From Berberis thunbergii (taxonomy: Eukaryota; Streptophyta; Magnoliopsida; Ranunculales; Berberidaceae): a DNA stretch of 64,000 nt. Of the stretch, positions 11,777 through 24,425 are shown in pieces. The stretch lies in contig QNQO01000531.1 of NCBI GenBank assembly GCA_003290165.1, positions 669,228 to 733,227 on the forward strand, in the 5' to 3' direction. A program made the position numbers and the translations under genes. Each line of letters begins with the position of its first letter. Within the stretch, counting starts at the first letter, position 1. The notes under the pieces were generated by a model. The model ran no database searches, was not told where the DNA came from, and worked only from the letters and a program-made list of their open reading frames with translations.

Positions 11777-14141
11777 AAATTGAGTGTCACAACATGGGAA
11801 CAAATAAATTTGTCTCATCTTATGTTTGCTTTCCTAAAGTCACACTCAGCTCAAAAACAGCAGGTTCATATCGTTTCCAAGTTATTAAGAATAACTTATG
11901 AATAGACATTTGAATCAATTACCCCATCCATCATTCATGGATCACAATCAAATCAAATCGCACTAACCTAATGGACATTACTGTAAAATTATTTTGTCTA
12001 ATTGGCGAAGAAATGGGCCAGGGATGGGGAGATGGGGGGTTCCACCCCCATCCCTCACTCGTTTCCTAGCCAATTAGAATTCCCCTATCCAAAATCACCC
12101 AACCTACACAACTAGGACCTGTTCAATCTTTTACTATCCGATTCCGCGCAACCCGATCAGCACCATGCCTAACAATCTTCTAATGCCATCTCTAGAAGAA
12201 GAGAGACAAGTTTCTAATAGGAGGTGCATTTGGATATAAAAGATGTAAAAGGGTGAGGAAGAGCATCTGAATCTTTAAGAGCTAAACAAGGGCATCAAAT
12301 CTAACTAAAAATCAATTTCAACAAAGGTTGTGGATTCATGAAGTTATTTCTGAAATGAAATCAGAAATTATGTTATCAAGGATATGGGAATAATTACTAC
12401 TAATAGAGAATTTGTGTCAGAGCATTGCTGGACATCAGAAATCAATCCCAGAACTCAGAAATTAAAACTTGAAATACACAGTGGTGGGGCTCAGGGACTT
12501 CAAGTTATGTGAAGAATCAGAAGTACAAAATGAAACAATCTTGAAGTATTGCACTGGGAAATGGATAAAATAGGAACTTAAAAAACAAATTAAAGTTCCA
12601 TGGATCCAATGCTTTCAACTGCATGTGATAGTTGAGTACAAACTGACCATGTGATAAAGATGTGAAAGACGATGAAGATGATAAATGAAGGGAGGGGCTA
12701 GTTTGGGGAGATTAGTAGAGGTGTCGAACCGGGACTTGTACTGCTACAACAAAGTGCATTCAGAACTATGTTCACTCAAGCATTCCATCCCCCCAACCAC
12801 ACAAAATCAATTCACAAAACCTCCCATAACCTTGTCTCAACACTACCAACAATCATAAAAGAAAAAATTGATTCGTGCTATAATAAAACCACCAACACAT
12901 CCATACCAGAACCACATCAGCATTGCATGCCTACCCACCACCAAGTGAGCAATTCACAATACAACATATCAAAGAAAAGCCCTTTTGAGGCTAAGATAAG
13001 GGGGGCAAGCCCAATGCTATGTTAACTATCTCTCTTCACTCTATCCTCTTTTTCTTTTTTCACGCTATCTTTTAGCTTTAGCAGATAACACATCTCCCTT
13101 CTTTCTTATTATGGAAATTGGAACTTTTTATTTCTGAACTGCCAGAATCAACAACCACACATACCCAGGTTACTCTTTGCAGTCAAATCAAGTTTTACCT
13201 CCATACTTAAGGTATTTAATTCATCCGTTGGTCTAAATCATTCCATTATATATACTCCTCATCCCAAAATAAATACATCTAAGGAAATAGCATCTTCATT
13301 AATTGACCCCATTAAGTCAAACATAAAATACACTTGTGATCAAACTAAATTAAACCATGTATTGTGAATACTCTACACAACCTAGTAATCTGATAGAACA
13401 GAAACTCTCATGCTCTATGATTGTTCCTGATAGCAGAACTGCTCATCTTTGTCATGTGTAATATATATTGTATAAATAAGATACTAACCGGGGTCAAATG
13501 GCAATAACGCGATCCCAAGGATATTCTGTTCCAATCTGCATCATCTCACCACCATATGGTTGGCATTCCTTGATATACACATCCGCCACAGAGCTTTCCA
13601 ACAATGACTTATGGACTAGTCTACAGAGGATGTACAGCTTGGTCTCAAGCACACTTCAGTTCACTGCCAATAAACCAGCAAACATACTTTAACTACAAAT
13701 ACAAATAATTGTGTGTGAAACTGACTTCCTTAACCACAATACTTAATTGACATTTATTTGACCCTTCAGTTATAAAATCATTCATTGTCTAATATGCATG
13801 TTCTAAATTCTGAAGGTCCTCTTCACCCTGACTCTCTTTCAACATTCAAACTTTTAAGATAAGTACCGAGACTTTTTCTGCAAGCTGAACCCAGCCCATC
13901 ATTACAAGCCTTTGCATGTCCCTTCAAGCCTCCAAATTTTTTTTTTTAAAAAAGGGACACGGCACCTCGCAAAGAAAGTAATAGAGGGATACAATTTTGA
14001 TGCTACAATCCTGTGACCGACTGAACACATTGCATGGATCAAGTCTGAGTTAATGAAGGTGAACTCAATCGGAATTAATCTTTCCATACAAGATTTGAAG
14101 CATAAAATAAGTAGACTGTATTCCAAATCTCTACCAAACCA
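11777..14141. other. Region downstream of the LEA2 gene
   Basis: Mostly non-coding. It contains the hairpin at 11,997-12,078. The 85-codon ORF at 12,768-13,025 has no recognisable domain. At 13,499-13,650 on the minus strand there is a 50-codon coding-like stretch containing VADVYIKECQPYGGEM and TEYPWDRV before a stop. I cannot assign it to a family or place it in frame with the LEA2 gene. Confidence 0.4.
11997..12078. other. 82-nt perfect-ended hairpin (possible small-RNA precursor)
   Basis: Two 33-nt arms (11,997-12,029 and 12,046-12,078) flank a 16-nt loop. About 27 of 33 positions are Watson-Crick pairs and two more are G:U wobbles. Both arm ends are perfect (TCTAATTGGC with GCCAATTAGA, and AGGGATGGGG with CCCCATCCCT). 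This could be a microRNA-like foldback or a very short foldback element. No mature miRNA is claimed. Confidence 0.5.
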
Positions 14142-17100
14142 CTACTGCCTCACCTCAGGGTAGCAATCTTGACGAACGATTGTTTCACTGTCTGTATTCA
14201 CAAACACTTCACAAGATACTTTTGCCTGAAAAAATTGGATGAACACATTTAAAAACTGATAATCAATACAGAAACAAATTCTGAGATCTTTTTCAACAAT
14301 GGTTAGTTTCTAAATTCGGGGATAAATTTTTTTTTAGAATGAAATCAATGTTAATTGCTGAAGAAAGACTTTACAACCCACTGAAATTGTGTTCTTAGAC
14401 AAGTACAAACCTTCTTAATTCTCGACAGCCAGATTGAAGTCTACCAAAGTCTATAATTTATTTAACCAATGAATATGTTCATAAAACCAAGCAATACAGT
14501 GGCTTAAACGTGGAGAACACATTATTAACTTCAATTCTCGTTTGCCGGACCAATAGGGTATTCATGGTGACTAGATCAACCAAATTTAAGTTACATGTAT
14601 CGTAACGTATATCACAAGATATATGATATAAATATTATCTATAAGCATATAAAAGCCACAAATATGACATTTAAGCAAAATAGGTATAAAAAAAATAATA
14701 ATAAATAATTCATTCATTCATGTAGTACTTATGAAAGACATCATTCATGTTTATCCAAAAAAAAGAAAGTCCATATCACTTTGTATCCTCACCTTGTCTG
14801 GAGAGAGACGCGAGTATTTTAGAGATTTCCCTACATGTGATACATGATATCTTCCTTTAGGATCTTTGGGTTCGAGGTGGAGAATTTTGGGGTTGATAAT
14901 CCTGTTTTTTTTTTTTTTTTTGGAGAGGGGGATTGTGTTTGAAAAGCTATATTAGAGAAGATGGAATTGTTGGTTATCAACCTAAAGGGGTAGATAAGGG
15001 TCAAAAGTGAAAAAAAAAAAAAAAAAATTAAACATACACTTGCCGATACACTTTACCAGGTGTAAAATTGATAAATACCTTCAATATATACCTATACGGT
15101 GTATATCATCCGGTATAACCGACCGATATACTCGATATTGACAACTATGCTTGTATAAAGATCATCTTATGCAGGTTTATCATAAAATATATATATCAAT
15201 ACTTAAATACGATACATATCATGTATCGTATTTATCGTAAACTATTGATAACTATGACTGGATCCTTTTGTAAACTATGTTGAGGTCAATGCCTTGGTGA
15301 CACCAGGTTATTGATTTCATTAAAGAAAAAAATTTCACCTGGACATTTTCCATCTGTCACATTAATACAAAGGTTGTCCTTACAACCCCACCACCATACA
15401 CACACACTCCAATAAACAAATGAGTAAATAAATAAAGTTGAGATTGGCAAATTAGTGGAAAGACGACTCATCAAAACCTTGATTATGGTGGTGATCATTA
15501 TGATGTTAATTTTGTAACAACCTGCTCTAATACCACTGACATTGTCCCTACTTAACCACACAAGTGGAGCGTGATTTTAGATCAAACCAATAAATTTGTT
15601 CATACCCAAAACCTATACCACTACCAACGTCACCCACAAGCTTCACAATTAAGCTGAAATGGTCTTAGTGCAAGTCCACGGTTAAGAATATTTACTTTGA
15701 TGGTTTCATAAGAAAATCCTAGTGCAACCATCACTTCATCTTAGGCTAGGTATATTTATTTCCATGGCGCCATTTTATCCTCCTCGATATCAGGTGTCAG
15801 AATCCATACTTATCGTGACATCCTACTCTGGCATTTTTCTTATTAGATACTACTCCAACGTATTGCATGGCCAGGCCTCCTTAAAAGCTTTAAGACACTG
15901 GTACAAGAACATCTCAATTGACCAAAAAATTCTCAGATAATTTTCCCTTGAAAGGCTGCAGATAAGACACCCATCCCCACAACTAAATAAAAACTCCATT
16001 ATCACTAAACCAATCTATGATGTCTTAGCACAAAAAATCTTGTAAATTGCATTCCTTCCACACTGTCGAAGACACTGCATAAGAAAGAAACTTCCATAAC
16101 TCCCTCCCTTTAGAAGAACAATCGTATAGTCTTTCAATTTGTTAGCAACGTCTCCACAGAACCTGACATTAGCCAGCTCACACTAAACCATCTAAGGAGA
16201 TGCATCCACATTGATAATATTAACCCAAAGGTGTAATGAGCTTTCTGGAAGAAGATCGCAGAAACTACATCCCACTTTTTCTATATCTATACCTTCAATA
16301 CCTTTGTGAGCTAACTCCACCTTGGATGGAATCTTTTTCCACCCAGCTGTCTACATGAAGGAAAAAAAAAAAATCCTTGAAGATACTTCTCCAAACCAGC
16401 CTCAATGAAAAACTGTAAAATGTGCCTCATCCATGGCCAATTTCAAAAACAACGAACTAACAAAGAATCCTCTCTCTTGCCATCCTTCCAAAGTCACTCA
16501 TCATCTTCTTGTTCCAGATGTTCACTGCCCAAAACATAACAAATAATAGCAAACTCATCTACCTCGCCAACTTTACCAATTGACATAACATTCATGTGTA
16601 GATGGAAAGTCCCATTGCAATGCATATGCTTGACTGGATGGTATGTAGTGGAAACTTTGGGTTGGAAAGAGAAAGGTAGGCTTTGGGTCAAAGTCCACAA
16701 TTGGAAAAATTCCTGGGTCTAGAGTTTTTTGAGAAAATGTTTCATCCTTCAATATCATGAATGGGTCAACCAGGCCAGATCATGAATGAAATATCATGGT
16801 ATCTTCCTCCATGCCAGTGATTAGAGCAACGAGTTGGTCAATAGACTTGCTCTACCGTGGGGCAACCTCTCCTAACAGCCTTCCCGTACCGAAGAAGTTC
16901 ACAATAGCTCTAAAAAATGTGTCTCTAGTGATGCTCCAAGTCCGTTAAATTGCCCACCAAACTTAACCACTATCCCTTGCTTCCTATCACATGCTAGGAA
17001 GCACGAACTCTTGGAAAAACCCTCCGAATCCGAGTCAAACACATGTCAAACACGAATACGCGTGCGACATGCGCCTGACACGTATCCGACTCGCGGTCAA

Positions 17101-19669
17101 CATGTCGGTCAACTTGACTTGGTCCGGACTTAGTCAGACACAGTCCAGACTCGTGCTATGCAAATATGGTGCAAATAACATCTCTTTCAGCTTCAGGTCT
17201 TGATAGAATCTAACAGTCGATATTAAATCCCCAATCAACAAACCTAAGACTTCTCTTTCTTCTCATTTAGAACCCTTTTGCAGCCGCTGCCTACTTGTTG
17301 AAGAACAGAAGAAGCCTACCTGTTTCAGAGAAGAAGGGAAAGAAGGAGGAAGAAGAGAAGACGAAGATGACTTGAGTCGAAAAAGGAAAAATCCGACTTG
17401 AGAAGAAGGGAAAGAACTAAGAAGAGAAGATGAGTATTGTTGCGTGATGAAGAAAGAGTATTGTTGCGTGATGAATAAGCTTTCTCCATATCTGGATTCG
17501 CGATGAAGAAGAGAAGACGAATATTGTTGCGTGATGAAGGAGAAGAGGAGGAAGTATTGTTGCGTGATGAAGAACTTCTCTCCATCTCTGGTTCATCCAT
17601 CACTCTCTTTAAATTCTCTGTTGTTAATCCCAATCATCGCTTATTTAGCAACCGGCCAAAGACCTGTTATGAAAAATATTGTCCCACTCTTGTCAGACCC
17701 TTTCCCCACTTTCAATGGACCACGGATGGTGAAATTCTTTTTCTTTTCATTTTTTGATGAAGAAGTTGAAATGAACATGATAAGAGATTCTTTTGATTGG
17801 GAATTTTCTGATGAAGAAGTTGAATGTAACTGGTTTTTGTTACAATTTGTCTGCCAGCCAAGCCATATGCATGTTAAGTGGTACGACCTTCCTCGCCATA
17901 TGTGTGTTTTAGCAATCAATTCCCCAACAGGGGTTCTTCCGACGTGAGATAAAGTTTGTACTCTAGGATCTCTAACGCTAAGAAATTGATAACAAGAAGA
18001 AGAAGTCAAAGAGATGAGATAAGCATTAATGGCGGAGTCTCAAGCGAATAGGGAATTAAGGTTTTTCTCAATTTTCTTTGAAACCATCTTCTTCGGAAAC
18101 TCCTTCCTTGTTTTTCTTCCTCCTTAAACATTCTTTGTAAACCTTACAATGGTGGCTCTTAAGAGTCATGGTGCATGTAAGGGTCGGTACCAATTTAGCA
18201 TGTGACTCTTAACAGTGATATCTTTCCTCCATATGGTGGGAGCTACTAACAATCACCTTCTAGAAATGCACTTAAACAAAGAGACAAAATTAAATATTTG
18301 TAAGTCACGCCCTAATTCTCTTTCACACTTTGACCTAATAAAAATATAAAATAAGTAAAACCTAAGAATTCTACCTAAAGAAAATTCCCACTACAAACCT
18401 TGGCACGTCAACCCTAACAATGTAAGAAGATTGGTGCTAAATGCCAATAAAATTAAGTTTGTTTGCCCCCCTTACTTCTTACATGCTCTCTGTAGTAGAA
18501 GGGTCTCTATCCTCCATGGGCAAGAATTGGAAGAAGTATATTATGCAAAGAAGAGCCATATATTATTGCAAGTTAGCTCTCGACCTTAATTCACCCATCT
18601 TTTACTTGGTGAACACTTTGCAGAAGAACCCAGAGCACTACACTTGATACTCAAAAAACACACATGCCTCTAAATACCACATATTTGCTCTCTGCGCTTT
18701 CTTATTTTAATCTGTAAGCTCAAGATACTCATTCTAAATCATGCCAAAATGTGTCGTTCTCATTCTTAATCATGCCAAAATGTGTTGTATTAGTGTCTTT
18801 CACTTTTGAATTTTACTAACTAGGACATCCAACTATAGACATCTTGGCAGGCACGAAGTGTGCAGGTACAATCTAAATACTACCCCGATTTTTTTGTTGT
18901 ATGTCCAACCCATCCTTGACTAGTCATTCCCCCCTCCCTTAAATACCTAAATGTGAACTCCCCATTACCCTAATCAACCTGTTTTAAAGCAATAACTTCA
19001 ACAACAACAAAAAAAAAAAAAAAAAAAAAAAAATCACAGTCAATTTATAACTTAATGAAGAAATACAGCAACTACCTTGATGGGAAGCTGGACTAACCAA
19101 ATCCCAAGGTCGCCACGAACCATAGTAACAGTATCTAAAGGGATGGAACCCCTAGCCAAATCCTCAAGCAAGTAAAAGACATCATAAAGAATCTCAATCC
19201 CATTCAAGTTGAGCGTGGCATCGACATATGAGGAGCCCCTGGCTGTAACATACCCTCCATTAGAACTCACAAGCCCTAACTCCCTCCCACGATACCCAAT
19301 GGAGACATGGAGGGAATTGTAATCAAGAGAGAAGAAATCACGGTTGTGGACTTTGATAGTGAGGGCCAATTTAATGTCCATGGAGATGAAAGGTGTGGTA
19401 TGGAGTTGGACATGGTCAAGACGGAGGCGGACAACTTCGAGTGTGGGGTCGGAGGGCCAAAGGAAGAAGAGGGCTAGGGTGAAGAGGGTTAGGGATGTGA
19501 GGCAGATTAGGGTGGATTTGAGGTGGCGGGAGCGGAAGCGGTGGCGGGGTTGGTAAGGGAGGAGAATGTAGTATTGGTCCGGTGGTGGTGGTGGGTGGGA
19601 GTTGGAAGGGAGAGGGGAGTAGTAGCCATAGGTGGCGGTGGTTTGGGGTTGGTCTGCTTTGGTTGACAT
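14142..19669 (-). CDS. LEA2/NHL-type membrane protein, two exons
   Basis: Predicted spliced CDS is complement(14142..14225, 19076..19669), 225 aa. Exon 1 encodes a proline-rich cytosolic N-terminus with PPPPPDQYYILLPYQP, a basic patch RHRFRSRHLKS, one membrane helix (LICLTSLTLFTLALFFLW, about residues 53-70), and an LEA_2 (late embryogenesis abundant group 2) domain with MDIKLALTIKVHNRDFFSLDY and SYVDATLNLNG. It then reads LPIK up to a GT donor at 19,075. Without splicing, the frame gives an unrelated seven-residue tail. A 3' exon after TTTTTTCAG begins at 14,225 in the same phase with AKVSCEVFVNTDSETIV and RQDCYPE, the usual end of such proteins, and stops at 14,142. A donor-like GTGAGG follows GAG, so a further exon cannot be excluded. 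Family members sit in the plasma membrane as type II proteins, some linked to defence or stress; the role here is inferred from family only. The intron is about 4.85 kb and holds repeat debris. Confidence 0.75.
16040..16360 (-). pseudogene. LINE reverse-transcriptase C-terminal (zf-RVT) fragment
   Basis: Inside the LEA2 intron. Minus-strand translation gives IPSKVELAHKGIEGID, then VGCSFCDLLPESSLHL, which resembles the zinc-binding region at the end of plant LINE reverse transcriptases (typically ...CxxC...PESxxHL). In another frame it gives ELWKFLSYAVSSTVWKE, like the usual STIWKERN tail. Frameshifts separate the pieces and no polymerase domain was found. Confidence 0.45.
16990..18010. other. 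Intron segment with repeats and a long unknown frame
   Basis: Contains a 138-codon plus-strand ORF (17,531-17,947) and a 122-codon minus-strand ORF (17,641-18,009). Neither resembles a known family, and both sit in the LEA2 intron beside short tandem repeats, so I do not call a gene. The stretch at 17,030-17,120 is rich in CG-containing words such as CACGAATACGCGTGCGACATG, unlike its neighbours. Confidence 0.4.
17435..17573. repeat. Imperfect short tandem repeat (TATTGTTGCGTGATGAA)
   Basis: The 17-bp word TATTGTTGCGTGATGAA occurs at 17,435, 17,459, 17,522 and 17,555, separated by GAAGA-type purine runs. Confidence 0.8.
18010..19051. other. LEA2 intron, remaining part
   Basis: Part of the large intron next to exon 1. 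It is non-coding and AT-rich, with an A run at 19,010-19,033. The 68-codon ORF at 18,441-18,647 has no recognisable domain. Confidence 0.5.
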
Positions 19670-19778
19670 TGAGGTGGCGCCCCCAATGGAATTGGGGTTT
19701 CAAGATTTGAACCAGTGGATGTGGTCAAAACAATTAATTATTGAGAAGAGTGGATCATTTCAGCTAGCGACATAGTTG

Positions 19779-19809
<31 letters not shown>

Positions 19810-20652
19810 CAAAAATTGAGTGTGATTTCTGTTTTGGGCTTTTCTAAACATTCGAAGAAACGCGCAAGAGAGGAGCGATGGTACCCATCTCCTCGATATG
19901 ATATGAGTTACAGCGCGCATATCAGATCAGAACAGATAGATCATATCAGATCTGCAGATCAAATTTGATCAGGATCTAAGATCAGGTCTTATTGCTAAGA
20001 TCAGAGAAGGAGAAGGAGATTTGGAGAAGGGGCGATCTCCAAGCTTCAAGATCTCTGTGAGAGGGAGATCTCTCTGCGAGGGAGGCAGATCGCGGCGTGA
20101 GGGAGCAGTGAGGCAGATTTCTCACGGTCGACGCTGTGTGAGGGAGTAGGGAGGCAGAATGGCAAATCTCTCGAGGGACTAAGGGATGCAGATCTCTCGC
20201 ATCGTGAGGAGAGCAGGGAGGATCTTGCGGCGTGAGGGAGGGCGAGGTGGTGTGCGGTGTGAGGGAGAGAAGGAGATCGCTGCTCTATGAGAGGGACTGA
20301 GGGAGAGCTTGGTGCTCTGTGTGAGGGAGAGTTTGGTGAGGGAGTGATTGGTATGAGGGAGCGAATGAGCGATTGTAAAAAATCAGAAAAAGAGGTAATT
20401 CCTTTATATAGGCAAAGGGCACTTTGGTAAATTTGTTGGTTAAACGGACATTCGCGGGGCTTGCAGGGCAGATATGGCTAAAACCGTATCCGCCCCAAAT
20501 AGTAAACAAATATTTTTTGGATATTCAAAATCACCTGAAAATTCATTCAGCCATATCCAAATCCGTTCCATACGAATTGAGTGGGGCGAATATCCGTGAA
20601 AATTCGCCCCAGTGCCAACCCTAATTCAATGCAATACAATAGATTAAGCAAA
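19670..20652. other. LEA2 5' flank and probable hAT-like remnant
   Basis: Just upstream of the LEA2 ATG is a short leader and a T/A homopolymer pair (19,773-19,809). From about 19,980 to 20,360 the DNA is built of GAG- and GATC-rich words (GTGAGGGAG recurring). At 20,455-20,625 there are oppositely oriented GGGGCGAATATCCG and ATATCCAAA blocks ending in CAGTGCCAACCCTA. That end and the purine-rich interior resemble the hAT at 30,132-31,386, but no left end or target duplication was found. Confidence 0.4.
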
Positions 20653-20843
20653 GCGAAATTCTAAATGTCGAGGGAAAGAGCGAGGAAACCAGCGAGGTTT
20701 TTGAGGTGGCGGGGGGTGAACCGTTCACCCCCCTCGAGATGTGTTCCGCGCGCGCATCTCGAAGGGGGTTGAACGATTCACCCCCCGCCACCTCAAAAAC
20801 CTCGCTGGTTTCTCGCCCTTTCCCTCGACACATAGAAAAGCTC
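20653..20843. mobile_element. Foldback MITE copy 1, TSD TTAAGCAAA
   Basis: A 191-bp near-perfect palindrome flanked by identical 9-mers TTAAGCAAA (20,644-20,652 and 20,844-20,852). The left arm reads GCGAAATTCTAAATGTCGAG and the right arm mirrors it (CCCTCGACACATAGAAAAGC). Interior words GCGAGGTTTTTGAGGTGG and GGGGGTGAA also recur inverted. The 9-bp duplication points to the Mutator superfamily. Non-coding. Confidence 0.85.
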
Positions 20844-20852
20844 TTAAGCAAA

Positions 20853-22309
20853 ACAAAAATATTTCATTGTTTTGTTTCTTAACTTTTAGTTGGGAGGAGT
20901 TGTGCCCCCAAAATATTCAAGTCAATCTCATTTTGTTACCCACTATTGGTTGGACAGAACTAACATACAGGAAAACAAAACAAAATGTGCTACTTATCAT
21001 CTAATGTATATCAAATTACGTCATTTGAAACGAATGAAGTTACTACAACAAGGATATTTTTAACCAATGCCCCCCAAAAGTAATTGCTAATTGTGACAGA
21101 ATTGATCAAAACTCATTCTGTACCCACCGCAGGATCAATCTTTTACGTGTCAAATGATCTCAGTCAAGACCTCCTGTTTCTTGACCAAAATACCCTCGAC
21201 ACCTTGATTAAAGGATGTGTTGTGAATTGGACATGGAATCTCCTTGTTTAGGGACATTTTTTGTGTTTTTTTTTAATCCATTTTATTTAAAGATTTCATT
21301 TTAGTTTTACAAAAACATGGTTTTCTAGCATTTTTGTTATTTAAAACACCATCCACATAAGCGGTATAAGTGTCAAAAATTCTAAAGATGCACAAAATAG
21401 GCCTTCAACAAGGCTTCCTAAAATTGTTGCTATATATAACTGCGAGGGAAGCTAGGGACCAAACTTTACAACTAGGATGATGTGGCATTATTAGAAAAAA
21501 AAAATTCCATGTCACGACACCTTTCAAGATCACGCCACGACACTTTGATTGCATAACTTGATTGCAAAAACCCGATTTCCTAGTATTTTCGTAACTGCAA
21601 TTCACATGTCAACGTGCTAAAGTCAATATTTCAAAATTCCAAGAGTGCCCTTGCACATATTATAAACCCCCACCCCCCATCATATCCCCATCCTCTCCCT
21701 CACATTGGCGATCATCGCCTCGCCACCGCCTTCTCCGATCTCCATCGCAAATAGTTCTTATGGTCACATCCTTCGTCAATCCCACAACCACCGACCTCCT
21801 TCCCCTCTATCTCCATTTTCATGACTCCATCTGCATCTACAAACACACAAAATCCGAAGCTAATCAATCCTTATCTCTCAACCATATCATTAAAATTAAA
21901 AAAAAAAAAATCGAAGCTTTAAGTCAAAAACAAAACAAACGCAAAATAATCAAATGGGGTGGCAATAAATCTCAAAATTACTAGAAATCATGAAATGGGG
22001 TAGTGCGAAATCACAAAAAAAATGAAAACTATAACTCAGCCAAATGGGTATAAGGTTCCAACAGTGATGGTTCATCGAACTTCATTAACAAGGGGAGTGA
22101 GAGGGGGGTGGCCAATTTGGCGAATTGAACTAAAAAGAAGGTGGCTAGCTGGTGGTTGGCGTAGTAAACAGTGATGGTGGACTGCAGCTGGTGGTGGTGG
22201 GTGAAATGGGTGTGAGCATTAGAGAAGAAGGATTTGTATTTTCTTTTTGGCCTCGAGATGCTTACTTACTTTAATGTCAATGTTTATTTGGGTGTGTTGA
22301 TCTACACTT
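20853..22309. other. Intergenic DNA, no gene recognised
   Basis: No domain is recognisable in any frame. The segment 21,663-21,760 is C/T-rich (CCACCCCCCATCATATCCCC) and could be a decayed leader. The segment 22,060-22,230 is G/T-rich with GGTGGTGG words. Confidence 0.5.
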
Positions 22310-23165
22310 TAGTCTTAGAGCATCTTAGTGTTAAAAGTTAAAATGGGCGATGAACTATCCTCATTTTAATCAAAAGTTGAATTTAGAGATTTTTTATTTT
22401 TTCATCGCTCCAACTACATACCCTATTTTAACTTTTTTAATCATTATTTTAATATATTTTCAACTTTTCTATACCTATTTACTTTCAATTATACCGTTAT
22501 TAACTTCAACTTAATATAATTACATTAATTACTTTCAATTTTATTATTATAATATTATTAAATATATTATTATTAATTTCAACTTAAATATATAATATTA
22601 TTATTTTCAATTATACTATTATTTAAATACTTTTTTTAATTATACTATTATTAATTTATACTTAATTTTATTTGACTAATTAAAATATGGCAGTTCAAAA
22701 ATAGTATTAATAATTAAAATTTTATCATTATTTAAATATATCTTCCACGTTTTTAATCATTATTTAGATAATTACTTTTTAATTATACCATTATTTTGAA
22801 TTAGTATTAATAATTACTATTAATAATTTTATCATTATTTAAATTAGAATTAATAATTATTTTTGGTTAAATTAGTATTAATTTGTATTTAATTATACTA
22901 TAAATACTTTTTAAATAAATATTTAAATTAGTATTAATAATTATTTGTTTAATTATACTATTATTTAGATATTTTTGTTTTTATTTTTTATTTAGAAAAT
23001 TAAATATTAGGACTATTTTATTAATATATGAGATTTAAGGAATTGTTAACTTCCCCCTAAATTTAGGGGGATGTTGAGGGAGAAATTATTATAAGGGATG
23101 ATTGGAGGGATGTTTTTTTTTCAATGAAACTATTTTAGGGGATGATTGGAGATGCTTTTAGTCCC
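22310..23165. mobile_element. AT-rich probable non-autonomous DNA transposon
   Basis: An ~850-bp block of extreme AT content built from ATTATTAAT and TTTAAATA words, bounded by inverted short ends: AGAGCATCTTAG on the left and AGATGCTTTTAG on the right. The right subterminal word GGGGATGATTGGAGATGC recurs nearby (GGGATGATTGGAGGGATG at 23,095). Flanks share TTTAGTC. Ends and superfamily are uncertain. Confidence 0.4.
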
Positions 23166-23773
23166 AGCTTGGGAGGGATGAAAATATCTTTCTTTTTAAT
23201 ATATCATTTCACATAGCCATTATAAAGTTTTTGGTTATTTTCATTTGGGTTAATTAGATTTTAATTACCAATAATAAATGGAAATTAGAGTATAGTCCTA
23301 TTTTTATTCAAAATTAGTGAATGGTCACCGATAATAATTTTTAGATTGGATTTATGTTTTATCATTGGAAGATGATCAAAATTCATGAATCTCACCCTAA
23401 ATTATCACGTCCCTTAAATAAAGTGGTTCTTATTTAACAAAAACATGGATGCATGGATATAATTCTCATCATGTCCTTTAAAAAGTCAAATAAAGTGGTT
23501 CTTAATTAACAAAGTCATCGATATTTACTTTTGTTTACAAGAAGTTTGATTTTTTTTTAATGGTAACCCATAATTTGTTTTCATATTTGGTAATTCAGTG
23601 ATATGCGGAGAGTACCGAAGGCACGACCCAACAACCAGAGTGGTACGTCGAAGGCATAATATTGTACTAGTACTAGGGTGAAAAGTGTAGAGCCATGCCA
23701 ACTGCATAGATGATACACTAGTGATACTGATGATGCACCAAAATGATATTTCTTTTACACCGTACACATGTTA

Positions 23774-24397
23774 TGATGATTTCGATGAATAGTAGGTTAA
23801 GCGTTAGCCTGACACTAATTCAGCCCAAGCGGTTCCAAGCCCGCATAATGCAGTTCGCCAGACGGATCCAAAACCATTACAGGCTACTAAGCTCACGCGT
23901 CTCACAGCTATCCCCAATATCTATAAGCCTTGGTAAGGCAAGTATCTCGAGGATCAACTTCGGAAAGGCAAGACAGTAACATTTTGCTTCCAATTAAGAA
24001 GTAAATATCAGAGTATATGTCACACATGGAGACTTCTATCTATGGACTACTTTCGGATTGGAAACTATTTTTCGCGTATCTAGAAGCACAAGGTTAACAT
24101 AGAAACTCTAATTCATAGCACAACACCTAATTAGATAAGGATGTCCACGAAAATTTTCTTCCCTAAGCTACGCCATCGATGCCCTGGTCGAACCATGACT
24201 CTGACACTATAAATAAGACATGAAACTAGTGAGCTAAGGTACACTACAAATTTGTTGTTTACACATTACGCATTCCTCAGATCCATATCTAACTTTAGCA
24301 TCGGAGTGTCATCGGCCATTACAACAGTGGTTTGTGGCTCATGTTCGTTTCTTGTGCAGTTCAAGGTCAAAACAATCAGCGAAAATCGGTTGCATCA
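23774..24397 (+). repeat. Tat-like Gypsy 5' LTR (copy B)
   Basis: Ends in GGTTGCATCA at 24,397, directly before a primer-binding region. It includes GGAGTGTCATCGGCCA and ACAACAGTGGTTTGTGGCTC, matching the other LTR copies. The start at TGATGATTTCG (23,774) is inferred from the ~600-bp length of copy D. Confidence 0.6.
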
Positions 24398-24425
24398 GTT
24401 TTGCGTTGTCCATGGGGACGACAAA
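24398..24425 (+). other. Gypsy primer-binding region
   Basis: TTGCGTTGTCCATGGGGACG, immediately 3' of the LTR, is a mutated form of the GGCGCCGTCTGTGGGAA-type stretch that commonly follows Tat/Athila LTRs. It fixes the LTR/internal boundary and the plus orientation. Confidence 0.55.

Noticed and set aside
13498..13692. Coding-like minus-strand stretch with VADVYIKECQPYGGEM and TEYPWDRV
   Set aside because: No family recognised and no acceptor that joins it in frame to the LEA2 exons; left as unassigned.
16990..17203. CG-rich 70-codon ORF
   Set aside because: Built from repeated words (ACACG, CGACTCG) and lacks protein-like features.
17531..18009. Overlapping 138- and 122-codon ORFs on opposite strands
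   Set aside because: No domains, in an intron, beside short tandem repeats; insufficient to call a gene.
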